DNA from: Microbacterium kyungheense
GTDB lineage: Bacteria; Actinomycetota; Actinomycetes; Actinomycetales; Microbacteriaceae
Assembly: GCF_006783905.1 (NCBI RefSeq)
Contig: NZ_VFPE01000004.1
Location: 62,001 to 126,000, forward strand
Reading direction: 5' to 3'
Length of the DNA: 64,000 nt
Shown: one piece after another, positions 1 to 8,393 of the stretch
How the letters are laid out: each line of letters opens with the position of its first letter
Position numbering within the stretch: position 1 is the first letter of the stretch
The notes under the pieces: generated by a model
The model's input: the letters and a program-made list of their open reading frames with translations, nothing else
Database searches by the model: none
Told to the model about the DNA's origin: nothing
Position numbers and translations under genes: made by a program

Positions 1-604
1 GAGCCGTCGCGCGGGCCACCGCGGCCAGCCCGCACGAGAGTGCCCCCGTGAGCAGAACGCCTCCCACGCTGTCGCTCGCACGATGCGCGAAGGACAGCAC
101 CGACGCGAGGGCGACGAACGAGACGAGCGCGCCGAGTACGAGCACCAGCACACGCGACATCCATCGCGGTCGACACCAGATCGTCGCGATCGCCGCAGCC
201 AGGGTGATCGCGGTGTGACCGCTGGGGAAGGTGTTGTGCGCGTAGGCGAAGTCGCCGAAGTACGGCCGCGGCAGGAGCTCCTTCATGAGGATCGAGGCGA
301 AGGCCGTGAGGCCAACGAGCAGCGCCGCATAGACCACCGGGGGGATCCGGCGATCCACGACTGCCCCGATGGCGGCGACGACCGCCGCGCCCAGCACCCC
401 ATAGAGCACCACATCGCGCCCGTCGTAGAACGCGAGCCATGCGTCGCTGCGAAGCCAGCTCATCACGCCGAGTGAGCCGGCATCGATCAACTGCCCGAGC
501 GAGGTGCCGATCGCCGTCGCGTACAGAGCCACGAATCCTGCGGCGTACCAGCATGCCAGGATCGCGAACCGGCGAGGACGATTGGCCGCACCGGCGTCAG
601 ACAC
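1..604 (-). CDS. PAP2-superfamily membrane phosphatase, C-terminus cut by window edge
   Basis: About 201 codons are visible; the 3' end lies outside the window. The protein has several hydrophobic segments and the PAP2 phosphatase signature: KELLPRP, then NTFPSGHTA (motif 2 with its catalytic His), then SFAHRASD (the H-x3-D part of motif 3). The Ser-Arg that normally opens motif 3 is not evident. Such enzymes dephosphorylate lipid phosphates, often polyprenyl diphosphate carriers, at the membrane. The GTG start overlaps the last eight bases of the upstream glycosyltransferase gene, so the two are probably translationally coupled and serve the same envelope-glycan task. Substrate cannot be read from the sequence. 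Confidence 0.8.
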   Translation of the reverse strand, partial: MSDAGAANRPRRFAILACWYAAGFVALYATAIGTSLGQLIDAGSLGVMSWLRSDAWLAFYDGRDVVLYGVLGAAVVAAIGAVVDRRIPPVVYAALLVGLTAFASILMKELLPRPYFGDFAYAHNTFPSGHTAITLAAAIATIWCRPRWMSRVLVLVLGALVSFVALASVLSFAHRASDSVGGVLLTGALSCGLAAVARATA

Positions 605-1706
605 GCGCCGCTTCTTCCGCGACGACCGCGCGCAGGCGCGCCGCGAACCGCTCCTCCGAGAATCCGCCGGCGTGGTCGCGGATCGCTGATGCCGACCACG
701 ATATGCGCAGCATGTCGTGCACGGCGGCTGCGATCGCCTCGGCATCCGGCCCGTCGAAGAACACCCCGTTGGTCCTCTCGACCACCGTGTCGAGGTAGCC
801 GCCGTCGCGCAATGCGGCGGTCGGCTTGCCGAAGGATCCCGCCTCCAGCGGCGACAGGCCGAAATCCTCATAGGAAGCCGCGACGAGCCCCTCGCAGTTC
901 TGGTAGAGCCAGTGCAGCTGAGCGTCCGAGACGCGACCGACGAGGTGGGTGGTCCCGGTGCGCGCGGCGAGCTCCGCGAGCCGCGCTCGCTCCGGTCCGT
1001 CGCCGACGACGACGAGCTCCGTGCCTCCCAGCGCGGCGACGGCCTCGATCACGTGGTCGACGTTCTTGTACGGGAGCAGGCGCGCGACGCACAGGACGAA
1101 CGGCCGCCCGACACCCGAAACGGGCTCGGCGTCGCCTGCGGCGACCGGCGCCGGGGGCGGAGCGAGCACTTCCGACTCGATGCCGTACGCCTCCCGGACA
1201 GCGGCCTGCACCACCGTCGAGTTGACCAGGTACCGATCTGCGCTGTGCGCTGCCGCCTGATCCCACTCACGCAACCCGGGACCGAGCACGCCGATCGCGG
1301 CTCGCACTGCCCGGCCGCGAGCACCGGCATCCTCTCGTCCGGCGTAGCGGTCGGACTGATAGAGCCAGCGGGCGGGCGCGTGGCAGTACACGACTTTTCG
1401 TCCGCTGGTGGGGATGCCGTGCGCCCAGCCGCTGGAGCTGGCGAGGAGCACGTCGGCGCCGACGTGATATCCAGAGACCGCCCGCGCAAGGAACGGCAGC
1501 GCGAGGCGATGATTCCGCCTCAGCACGCCCCAGCGGTCGATGGGCATGGTCCGGATGTCGGCATCCGCGAACTCGGGGAAGGTCCCCGCGGGGTCGTACA
1601 GCGTCGTGTGCAGCGGTGCGCCGGGGAACGCGCGGATCATCGCCAGGGCGACGCGTTCGGCGCCGCCGCGTTGCGTCACGTAGTCATGCGCGAGAGCAAT
1701 GTTCAC
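597..1706 (-). CDS. GT4-family glycosyltransferase
   Basis: A 369-residue GT-B fold glycosyltransferase. The N-terminus NIALAHDYVTQRGGAERV is the GT4 acceptor-domain opening with its glycine-rich loop. The C-terminal half carries VARLLPYKNVD and the YEDFGLSPLEA stretch of the E-x7-E nucleotide-sugar site. An upstream start at 1745 would add 13 residues, but the GTG at 1706 has GGAAAG eight bases before it and begins directly at the conserved strand, so I prefer it. It shares a transcript with the PAP2 gene and probably acts on a surface polysaccharide or glycolipid at the cytoplasmic face. The sugar specificity is unknown. Confidence 0.87.
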   Translation of the reverse strand: MNIALAHDYVTQRGGAERVALAMIRAFPGAPLHTTLYDPAGTFPEFADADIRTMPIDRWGVLRRNHRLALPFLARAVSGYHVGADVLLASSSGWAHGIPTSGRKVVYCHAPARWLYQSDRYAGREDAGARGRAVRAAIGVLGPGLREWDQAAAHSADRYLVNSTVVQAAVREAYGIESEVLAPPPAPVAAGDAEPVSGVGRPFVLCVARLLPYKNVDHVIEAVAALGGTELVVVGDGPERARLAELAARTGTTHLVGRVSDAQLHWLYQNCEGLVAASYEDFGLSPLEAGSFGKPTAALRDGGYLDTVVERTNGVFFDGPDAEAIAAAVHDMLRISWSASAIRDHAGGFSEERFAARLRAVVAEEAARV

Positions 1707-1878
1707 GTGGCCCACTTTCCACGACGGTTCGGGACGACGAATCACCCCGCGACCGGCATCCCCGAGGCCGGTACCCGGTCAGGATATCGGCCCGTGAGGC
1801 GGCGCGCACCAGTGGGCTAGTCTTCTGCCACGGCTGGTCGTGGGGCCTGGTCGCCGAGGCATTCTGGGGAGAAGCCGA

Positions 1879-3087
1879 ATGGGAACCACTGCGAGGCGTG
1901 TCGTCGCACTGCTGATGTGGGTCGCGGTCGCCGCCGTGGCCCTGTACCTGAGCCTTCAGCGCTACCGCGACGCGGTGGGCAGCGACATCGGCACGGACCT
2001 GCGCACCTTCGTCGCCGCAGCCGACCACATCCGCCACGGGCGCAGCCCGTACACCGAGTTCGGCTACGTCTATTCGCCCTTCGTCGCGTGGCTGCTCCTG
2101 CCGTTTCCGGACTTCGATGCAGCGGTGGGCCCGTGGACCGCGGCCTCCATCGCGTCGCTCTGGGGTGCCGTCGCGGCCGTGACCGCCACCTTCTGGCACG
2201 CGCTGTCCTGGTGGCAGCGTCCGCTGCTCGCCGGTGTCGGGCTCGTCACCGCCCTCTACAGCCCGCTGCTGTCGCTGGATCTGTGGTTGGGGCAGACCGA
2301 TCCGTTCCTGCCTCTCGTGGCGGCGCTCGCGGTGTTCTTCGCGTCGCGCAACCGGCAGGTCGCCAGCGGTGTCTCGCTCGCCATGGGCGCGATCATCAAG
2401 AGCTGGCCTGTTGGGCTGGGGCTGTGGATGTTCCGCCGCGGCGTGGCGCACCGAGCCCGCCTCATCGTCGCCACGGTCACCACCGGAGCGACCCTCCTCC
2501 TGCTCACACTCGTCGTTCACGGTCCGGGCATCTTCGCGGAGTGGATCGATCGGACCCTCACCCTCAGCGAGCAGGACCTCGTCGCCTATTCGGTGTGGGG
2601 GTTCGGCAGACACCTCTTCACGCAGTCGCCCGCACTCGACCCGCTGTTCGCGGCTCCGGCACTGGGCACCGCGGTGTCGTGGCTGCTTGCGGCCGTCGTG
2701 GTCACGCTCATCGTCATCGCGCTGCGTCGCCCCGGCGACGACGCGCTGTCGATGTGGAACATCGCGACAGGGGTCGTGCTCCTCATCCCGGTGTGCCACC
2801 TGTGGTACTTCCTGCTCGCGCTCCCACTGCTCTGGACATGGGTCGCCCACGCGCTGAAGGGCACGCGGCGGATCGACTCTCTGCTCGCCGTCGCGATGCT
2901 CGCCGTGTGGTGGGTCATCGTCTTCCGTCTGCCGCCGCTGGACAACCAGTTCGGCCAGAGCACACCGCAGTACATCGCCGTCGTGCTGTCGTCGGTCGCC
3001 GCGCTGGCCGTGTCGGTGACGATGTCGGCCCGACTCGACCGCCGGACGAGGGTGTCCGAGATCCACGACGAGGCCGTGGTCGTCTGA
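1879..3087 (+). CDS. GT87/DUF2029-type integral membrane glycosyltransferase
   Basis: A 402-residue polytopic protein with about ten hydrophobic helices. An acidic loop after the first helix (GSDIGTDLRTF) and the downstream pattern YSPLLSLDLWLGQTDPFLPL resemble the GT87 (DUF2029) family of polyprenyl-phosphomannose-dependent mannosyltransferases, which add mannose to lipoglycans on the outer face of the membrane. An in-frame ATG lies at 1840, but the ATG at 1879 follows a good ribosome site (GGGGAGAAG, 1866-1874) and starts at the natural N-terminus before helix one. It is convergent with the acyltransferase gene, two bases apart. The family assignment is from overall pattern; the acceptor is unknown. 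Confidence 0.78.
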   Translation: MGTTARRVVALLMWVAVAAVALYLSLQRYRDAVGSDIGTDLRTFVAAADHIRHGRSPYTEFGYVYSPFVAWLLLPFPDFDAAVGPWTAASIASLWGAVAAVTATFWHALSWWQRPLLAGVGLVTALYSPLLSLDLWLGQTDPFLPLVAALAVFFASRNRQVASGVSLAMGAIIKSWPVGLGLWMFRRGVAHRARLIVATVTTGATLLLLTLVVHGPGIFAEWIDRTLTLSEQDLVAYSVWGFGRHLFTQSPALDPLFAAPALGTAVSWLLAAVVVTLIVIALRRPGDDALSMWNIATGVVLLIPVCHLWYFLLALPLLWTWVAHALKGTRRIDSLLAVAMLAVWWVIVFRLPPLDNQFGQSTPQYIAVVLSSVAALAVSVTMSARLDRRTRVSEIHDEAVVV

Positions 3088-3089
3088 GA

Positions 3090-4316
3090 TCAGCCGCCCG
3101 ACATGGCGATGGCCACGGCCGCGAGCGCGGCGATGAGAAGCATCCCGCCCGCGGCGAATCCGTAGGTGCGTGGCAGCGGCTTCCAGAACGCAGAGGTACG
3201 GAACGGGTCCTCGATGAACCGCTTGGAGAGATATCCGAGCAGGATCGACGCCGCCACCACGGCGAGGGCTCCCACCGATCTGACATTGGTGCCCGTGCTC
3301 AGGAGCACGAGCACGTAGATCGGCTGATGCCACAGGTAGATGCCGTATGAGACGTCGCCGACGAACTGGACCGGCCTCATTGAGCCGTAGCGCGTCGGAC
3401 TGAGCCACGACCGTCTCGTCTCGCCCCAGATGACGAGGACCGTTCCGGCCACAGGGAGCAGCGCCCCCGGAGCCGGATGCAGCATGAGTTCGGGAACGAG
3501 CGCGGCGCCGACGATCATCGCGAGGCCGCCCCACGACGCGACGTAGTGCATCGCGGCGATCACGCGCGCGCGAAGGCGGAGCTCCGGCAGCCTCGGCACG
3601 AGGGCGAGCAGTCCACCCGCCGCGAACTCCCACACGACCGACGGCGTGCTGCGCTCGGCATGGAAGGGGTGTCGAAGCGTCAGCCAGAGGGAGTACGCGA
3701 ACGAGAGGAGCAGCGCGCACACCATGACGACGGCGACGATCTGCAGGCGGCCCCGGGTCATCCCACGACGGCGGCCTCCGACTGCGGCGATGCCGAGGCC
3801 GGCGAGGATGAGTATGGGCCAGACCAGGTAGAACTGCTCCTCGACCGACAGCGTCCAGAAGTGCTCCACCGGCAGCGGATAGTCCACCCACGGCAGGAAC
3901 CCGAGGTGACGCGCTATCGACGCCCAGTTCTCGACGTAGAGGGCACTGGCGGCCGCCTCGAGCAGGCTCGGCGTTCGCGCAGACTGCGGCAGAACGACCG
4001 TCACGGCGAGGATCGTCACGGCGATCACGACGAACGCGGCCGGCAGCAGCCTGCGGATGCGGCGAGCCCAGAAGTCGAGCAGCCTGATGGATCCTGTGCG
4101 CTCCACTTCACGGAGCAGCTGGGTCGTGATCAGGAAGCCCGAGATCACGAAGAAGACGTCGACGCCGATGAATCCGCTCGGAACGCGCGACTCCCACAGG
4201 TGGAACAGCAGCACCAGCGTGACCGCGACGGCTCGCAGCGCCTGGATCTCGGGCCGCATTCCGCCGCCCGGTTCGCCCGAGTGCGGCGTCGTACGCGATG
4301 CCTGCGACTGCGTCAC
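3090..4316 (-). CDS. Acyltransferase 3 family membrane protein
   Basis: A 408-residue protein of the acyltransferase-3 (OatA/NodX-like) family, which O-acylates glycans across the membrane. The diagnostic N-terminus is EIQALRAVAVTLVLLFH (catalytic His), followed by GFIGVDVFFVISGFLIT, then about ten helices with the WTLSVEEQFYLVWP motif in the middle. No C-terminal SGNH domain is present. The start is a GTG six bases past the stop of the GT2-GtrA gene, suggesting coupling; the internal ATG at 4259 (residue 20) is an alternative. Its partners are glycosyltransferases, so it probably decorates the same surface glycan. Confidence 0.88.
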   Translation of the reverse strand: MTQSQASRTTPHSGEPGGGMRPEIQALRAVAVTLVLLFHLWESRVPSGFIGVDVFFVISGFLITTQLLREVERTGSIRLLDFWARRIRRLLPAAFVVIAVTILAVTVVLPQSARTPSLLEAAASALYVENWASIARHLGFLPWVDYPLPVEHFWTLSVEEQFYLVWPILILAGLGIAAVGGRRRGMTRGRLQIVAVVMVCALLLSFAYSLWLTLRHPFHAERSTPSVVWEFAAGGLLALVPRLPELRLRARVIAAMHYVASWGGLAMIVGAALVPELMLHPAPGALLPVAGTVLVIWGETRRSWLSPTRYGSMRPVQFVGDVSYGIYLWHQPIYVLVLLSTGTNVRSVGALAVVAASILLGYLSKRFIEDPFRTSAFWKPLPRTYGFAAGGMLLIAALAAVAIAMSGG

Positions 4317-4322
4317 GGCTGT

Positions 4323-5525
4323 TCAGAGCTCGCCGGGCTGCAGGGCTTGCTCATCCATCTCTTCCAGCACCTCACGAGCGACCGAGTGCTTGCCTGTCCG
4401 CTTCGGCGCGTAGACGACGAGCGAGTGGAAGACGAAGCGCACGAAGAACGCGACCACGAGAGTGATCGCGGTGGCGACAACGGCCGACACGTGCCCGGAG
4501 CTGACCATCAGCGCGACGACGGGGATGCGGACGACGGCTTCGGCGTTGTTGAACGCGAACGACTTCGCGAAACGTATCCACACCCCCGAGGCCGCCCCCC
4601 GCATGTCCTGGAAGACGAAGTGCTCGATGAGCAGGAAGTTGCCGATGATCGTCACTTCCGCGGCGACGATCGCCGCGACCAGATAGTCGACCCCCAGCTG
4701 CGTGAGCGCCCACACGATGAAGACGTTGGCGACAGCGCCGAGTCCCCCGACCAGCGCGAACAGCGACATCTTGCCGAATCGGAGTGCAGTGAGCTGCGCG
4801 ACGAAGTGCATCCCCTGCCCGAGTGACGCCTTCGACTCGCCCGCGTGCCGGTCGGCGAAATCGAACGGCACCTCGGCGACGCGAAAGGGCTTGCGAGCGA
4901 GAATCTCGAGCAGGATCTTGAAACCGCGCGGCTTGAGTGTCTGGAGGTCGACCGTCCGACGGTCGATCAGGAAGAACCCCGTCATAGGGTCGGTCACGTC
5001 GCGGAGCTTGACAGGGAACATCGCCTTCGTGAGCGCCGTCGACGCCTTCGACACGAGGACGCGCGTCCTGTCGGCCAGTCCGTGCGCGGTGCCGCCGCCG
5101 ACGTAGCGGGACGCGACGACGACATCCACGTCGCCGCGCTCGAACCGCTCCAGCACGTCGGGGATCTTCTCCGGCGGATGCTGCAGGTCACCGTCCATGA
5201 CCAGGCAGAGGTCGGACTGCGCCTGGCGGAGTCCTTCGACGACCGCACCGCCGAGGCCGCCGGTCTTCTCGTCACGGTGGATGAGCCGGACCGATACACC
5301 GGCCGTCTCCGCCACTTCCCGGATCACGTCGGGGGTGTCGTCCGTGCTGTCGTCGACGAACACGATCTCGGTCTGCCGACTCTGTACCGCGTCGGTGACA
5401 CGACGGACCAGCTCCGCGACGTTCGGAGCTTCGTTGTACGTCGGAACGATGATCGAAAGGTCGATGGCGGTCCCTCCGGCTGCGCCTCCCCAATGGCGCG
5501 AGAACCATCGTCGCACGCCGGGCAC
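4323..5525 (-). CDS. Dolichol-phosphate-mannose-synthase-like GT2 fused to GtrA
   Basis: A 400-residue two-domain protein. Residues ~22-245 are a GT2 domain: LSIIVPTYNEAPNV, VFVDDSTDDTPDV (nucleotide Asp), VMDGDLQHPPEKIP (DxD-like metal site), and DPMTGFFLIDR. Residues ~270-390 form a GtrA domain with four helices. GT2 enzymes of this type charge polyprenyl phosphate with a sugar, and GtrA proteins help present the sugar-lipid for flipping or transfer; the fusion puts both steps in one chain. The sugar-lipid could feed the GT87 enzyme nearby. The start is a GTG at 5525; GTG at 5516 has better ribosome-site spacing and is equally possible. Confidence 0.86.
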   Translation of the reverse strand: MPGVRRWFSRHWGGAAGGTAIDLSIIVPTYNEAPNVAELVRRVTDAVQSRQTEIVFVDDSTDDTPDVIREVAETAGVSVRLIHRDEKTGGLGGAVVEGLRQAQSDLCLVMDGDLQHPPEKIPDVLERFERGDVDVVVASRYVGGGTAHGLADRTRVLVSKASTALTKAMFPVKLRDVTDPMTGFFLIDRRTVDLQTLKPRGFKILLEILARKPFRVAEVPFDFADRHAGESKASLGQGMHFVAQLTALRFGKMSLFALVGGLGAVANVFIVWALTQLGVDYLVAAIVAAEVTIIGNFLLIEHFVFQDMRGAASGVWIRFAKSFAFNNAEAVVRIPVVALMVSSGHVSAVVATAITLVVAFFVRFVFHSLVVYAPKRTGKHSVAREVLEEMDEQALQPGEL

Positions 5526-5611
5526 GCCTCACGAAATGCCCGGCGGTTATGAATTGCCCGTGTACAACGCCGTGGACCCTTCGCCCAGGTTCCATCCCGG
5601 AGAATGGAGTC

Positions 5612-5869
5612 ATGACCTCCCCCTCGACGATCACCATGTTCGGCGCCGACTGGTGCCGTGACTGCATCCGCACGAAGAAGCAGCTCGACGAGCTCGGCAT
5701 CTCGTACACCTACGTCGACCTCGTCGTCGACCCCGCTGCCGCCGACGTCGCCCGCGAGATCTCGGGCCGCACGAACATCCCCGTCGTGGTCTACCCCGAC
5801 GCCTCGCACCACGTCGAGCCGTCGAATGCCGACGTCGAAGCCAAGCTCCGCGAGCTGTCGCTGATCTAA
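5612..5869 (+). CDS. Mycoredoxin/glutaredoxin-like protein
   Basis: An 85-residue thioredoxin-fold protein. The active site is FGADWCRDC (Cys15, Cys18) and the cis-proline loop is TNIPVVV. This matches the actinobacterial mycoredoxin type, which uses mycothiol to reduce mixed disulfides in the cytoplasm; the redox role is known for the family and the mycothiol link is inferred from the host lineage. A longer reading frame begins at 5549, but ATG 5612 sits behind GGAGAATGGAG and begins the fold directly. It is divergent from the GT2-GtrA gene and 42 bases ahead of the flavin reductase gene. Confidence 0.88.
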   Translation: MTSPSTITMFGADWCRDCIRTKKQLDELGISYTYVDLVVDPAAADVAREISGRTNIPVVVYPDASHHVEPSNADVEAKLRELSLI

Positions 5870-5899
5870 TCCTGAGGTGACCGATCGGCGGTCGGCTGG

Positions 5900-5905
5900 T
5901 ACCGT
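5900..5905 (+). promoter_or_regulatory. -10 box of flavin reductase gene (leaderless)
   Basis: TACCGT ends six bases before the ATG at 5912. That spacing puts the transcript start at the start codon. No ribosome site is visible in between. Confidence 0.5.
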
Positions 5906-5911
5906 CGATCC

Positions 5912-6514
5912 ATGGGGAGCTTGGGGAGCACCCCCGAATTCGTCGATCCGGCGGATCACACGGGGGAAGAATCGTCGACGCGCAGCTTGGGTCAGTCATT
6001 GTCGGCAGACGACTTCAAGTCGCTGTTCCGCGGACATCCGGGGGGCGTAGCGGTCATCACGGCCGAAGGTGAGAACGGGCCGGTCGCGCTCACTGCGACC
6101 TCTGTCGCATCGGTGAGCGCCGACCCGCCGCTGCTGGTGTTCTCGCTGTCCTCGCTCTCGTCGTCCACACCCGCGATCGCGAACGCGGACAGCATCGTCG
6201 TTCACCTGCTCGACGCGAACGACCTCGATCTCGCGCGGCTGGGAGCCGCCCGTGGCGTGGATCGGTTCTCGGACGTGACGATGTGGACACGGCTGGTGAC
6301 AGGAGAACCTCTGTTTCTCGGGGTGCGCGCGTGGGTTCGGTGCGCCGTCGTGAGCCGGATGGAGGCCGGCGGCTCCACGGTCATCGCCGCGCAGGCTCTG
6401 CAGTCCGCGATCGCCCGAGACGTCGAGCCCGGGCAGCCGGGCGACGCTCTCGTCTACTACAACCGCGCCTGGCATCGCCTCGGCGACCACTCGCACATCG
6501 CCCCGCAGGACTGA
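5912..6514 (+). CDS. Flavin reductase / FMN-binding split-barrel oxidoreductase
   Basis: A 200-residue protein of the flavin reductase-like family. Residues ~27-190 carry DFKSLFRGHPGGVAVITA, the substrate-strand region ALTATSVASVSADPPLLVFSL and a C-terminal YYNRAWHRLG segment typical of these FMN-binding barrels. Members reduce free flavin for two-component monooxygenases or act on their own. The first ~25 residues are low-complexity and probably disordered. It precedes the tryptophan-degradation operon but is separated by a promoter, so a direct role in that pathway is not shown. No monooxygenase partner is adjacent. Confidence 0.82.
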   Translation: MGSLGSTPEFVDPADHTGEESSTRSLGQSLSADDFKSLFRGHPGGVAVITAEGENGPVALTATSVASVSADPPLLVFSLSSLSSSTPAIANADSIVVHLLDANDLDLARLGAARGVDRFSDVTMWTRLVTGEPLFLGVRAWVRCAVVSRMEAGGSTVIAAQALQSAIARDVEPGQPGDALVYYNRAWHRLGDHSHIAPQD

Positions 6515-6552
6515 CGCGATCGACCTGTTGCCGCCACGGTGCCCGCGCTCAT

Positions 6553-6558
6553 TAGGCT
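6553..6558 (+). promoter_or_regulatory. -10 box of kynA operon (leaderless)
   Basis: TAGGCT ends six bases before the GTG start at 6565; a TTGCCG at 6528-6533 could serve as -35, at a long 19-base spacing. It supports a leaderless kynA-amidohydrolase-kynU transcript. Confidence 0.55.
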
Positions 6559-6564
6559 GAAGCC

Positions 6565-7413
6565 GTGAGCGTCGAACGCAACACCCGCGAGATCGAGGGA
6601 TCGGTCGTCACCGACTTCCAGGACCGCATGAGCTACGGCGGGTACCTCGATGTCGAGACGCTGCTGTCGGCCCAGCGGCCGCTGAGCGATCCCGAGCACC
6701 ATGACGAGCTGCTGTTCATCGTGCAGCACCAGACCACGGAGCTGTGGCTGAAGCTGGTCCTGCACGAGCTCGGCGCCGCGTGCCGGCTGCTGCGCGAGGA
6801 CCAGCTCGCGCCGGCGCTCAAGTGCATCGCCCGCGTCAAGCACATCCAGAAGACGCTGACCGAGCAGTGGTCGGTGCTGGCGACGCTGACGCCCGCCGAG
6901 TACGCCCAGTTCCGCGGGGTGCTCGGCAACGCGAGCGGGTTCCAGTCTGCGCAGTACCGGGCGGTCGAGTTCACGCTCGGCAACAAGAACGCCGCCATGC
7001 TGCGGGTGTTCGCCGCAGATCCGGCCGCCCACAACCTGGTCGAGGAGGCGCTGCAGGCCCCGAGCCTGTACGACGAGTTCCTGCGGCTGCTCGCGCGCAC
7101 CGGATACCCGATCCCGGCGTCGGTGCTCGAACGCGACGTCACGACCGCGTGGACGTACACTCCCGAGCTCGTGCCCGTCTTCACCGAGGTGTACCGCGAC
7201 CCGCAGACGCACTGGGCGGCGTACGAGACGTGCGAGGAGCTCGTCGACCTCGAGGACAACTTCCAGCTGTGGCGCTTCCGCCACCTCAAGACCGTCGAGC
7301 GCATCATCGGGCTGAAGGTCGGCACCGGCGGCTCCAGCGGTGTGCCGTTCCTGCAGCGCGCGCTCGATCTCACGTTCTTCCCCGAGCTGTACGCCGTCCG
7401 GACGGAGCTGTGA
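6565..7413 (+). CDS. kynA: Tryptophan 2,3-dioxygenase
   Basis: A 282-residue haem dioxygenase that opens the indole ring of L-tryptophan to give N-formylkynurenine, the first step of the kynurenine route. Diagnostic features are FIVQHQTTELWLKL with distal His55, SAQYRAVEF with the substrate-binding Arg132, WRFRHLKTVERIIG with the haem-ligand His240, and KVGTGGSSGVPFL near the C-terminus. His55 and His240 fall at the positions known in the Xanthomonas enzyme. Length is normal for bacterial TDO. The stop codon overlaps the ATG of the next gene (TGATG), so translation is coupled. The start is GTG, fixed by the leaderless promoter. Confidence 0.97.
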   Translation: MSVERNTREIEGSVVTDFQDRMSYGGYLDVETLLSAQRPLSDPEHHDELLFIVQHQTTELWLKLVLHELGAACRLLREDQLAPALKCIARVKHIQKTLTEQWSVLATLTPAEYAQFRGVLGNASGFQSAQYRAVEFTLGNKNAAMLRVFAADPAAHNLVEEALQAPSLYDEFLRLLARTGYPIPASVLERDVTTAWTYTPELVPVFTEVYRDPQTHWAAYETCEELVDLEDNFQLWRFRHLKTVERIIGLKVGTGGSSGVPFLQRALDLTFFPELYAVRTEL

Positions 7414-8393
7414 TGCCGGGCGATCCCTTCGCGCTGCGCGAACTGCTCGGCCCGGACGCCGCCCTCTGCCGCCGGGCGATCACGGGCGAGCACGGGGTGT
7501 CGCTGCCGCCGTTCACCGACCACCACGTGCACCTGCACCTCATCGACGAGCAGGCTCTCGCGCCGGGCGGCATCGCCGCGGTCGTCGACCTCGGCGGCGA
7601 CCCGGTCGGCCTCGCCCAGCGGCCTGCGGACTCCATTCCCCGAGTGGCATATGCCGGCGCCTTCCTCACCGCCCCCGGCGGCTATCCCGCCGGGCGGCCG
7701 TGGGCGCCGCCGCAGATCGTGCGCGAGATCGTCGATGCCTCCACGCACCCCGGCGTTCCCGGCGGCGCCGCGACGGCCGTCGACGAGCAGGCGTCCTTCG
7801 GGGCATCCGTCATCAAGGTCGCGCTCAACAGCGTCACCGGTCCCGTCCCCGACGCCGGCACCCTCGAAGCGATCATCGCCACGGCGCACGACCGCGGGCT
7901 CCCGGTCGTCGCGCACGCCGAAGGCGACGGGATGCCGCAGCTCGCCGCCGCCGCCGGCGTCGACGCGTTCGCGCACACGCCGTTCAGCGGTTTCGTCGGC
8001 CGCGCGTTCCTCGCGCATGCCGTCGCCGCGGGACAGGTGTGGATCTCGACCCTCGCGATCCACGAGGGCGACGCCGAAGCCGCGGAGGCTGCCCGGCTCA
8101 ACCTGGCGGGGTTCGCCGCCGCGGGCGGACGCGTGCTGTACGGCACCGACCTCGGCAACGGCGACCGGCCGGTGGGCGTCGTCGCCGAAGAGGTCGCCGA
8201 GCTCGACCGGGCGGGCGTGCGCGGCGCGGCGCTCATCGCCGCGATGGCCGACCCGTGGCCGGCCGCGGCGCCGCCGTCGGGCGTCTCGACGTTCGTACCC
8301 GGCGATGCGCCCACGCGACTCGACGAGGTCGCCGCCTGGCTGCGCGGCGCCACCGTCGTGCCCAGCGAGGAGCTCATCCATGACGAGTGCTGA
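7413..8393 (+). CDS. Metal-dependent amidohydrolase in kynurenine operon (candidate N-formylkynurenine formamidase)
   Basis: A 326-residue amidohydrolase-superfamily TIM-barrel protein. The metal ligands are visible: FTDHHVHLH (His38, His40), SVIKVALN (Lys135), VVAHAEG (His168), AFAHTPF (His188) and LYGTDLGNG (Asp246), the full set of a binuclear or mononuclear enzyme. It lies between kynA and kynU, overlapping the first by one base and the second by 14. The missing pathway step there is hydrolysis of N-formylkynurenine, normally done by KynB or an arylformamidase, neither of which resembles this protein. The formamidase role is inference from position and chemistry; other C-N hydrolysis is possible. 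Confidence 0.85.
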   Translation: MPGDPFALRELLGPDAALCRRAITGEHGVSLPPFTDHHVHLHLIDEQALAPGGIAAVVDLGGDPVGLAQRPADSIPRVAYAGAFLTAPGGYPAGRPWAPPQIVREIVDASTHPGVPGGAATAVDEQASFGASVIKVALNSVTGPVPDAGTLEAIIATAHDRGLPVVAHAEGDGMPQLAAAAGVDAFAHTPFSGFVGRAFLAHAVAAGQVWISTLAIHEGDAEAAEAARLNLAGFAAAGGRVLYGTDLGNGDRPVGVVAEEVAELDRAGVRGAALIAAMADPWPAAAPPSGVSTFVPGDAPTRLDEVAAWLRGATVVPSEELIHDEC

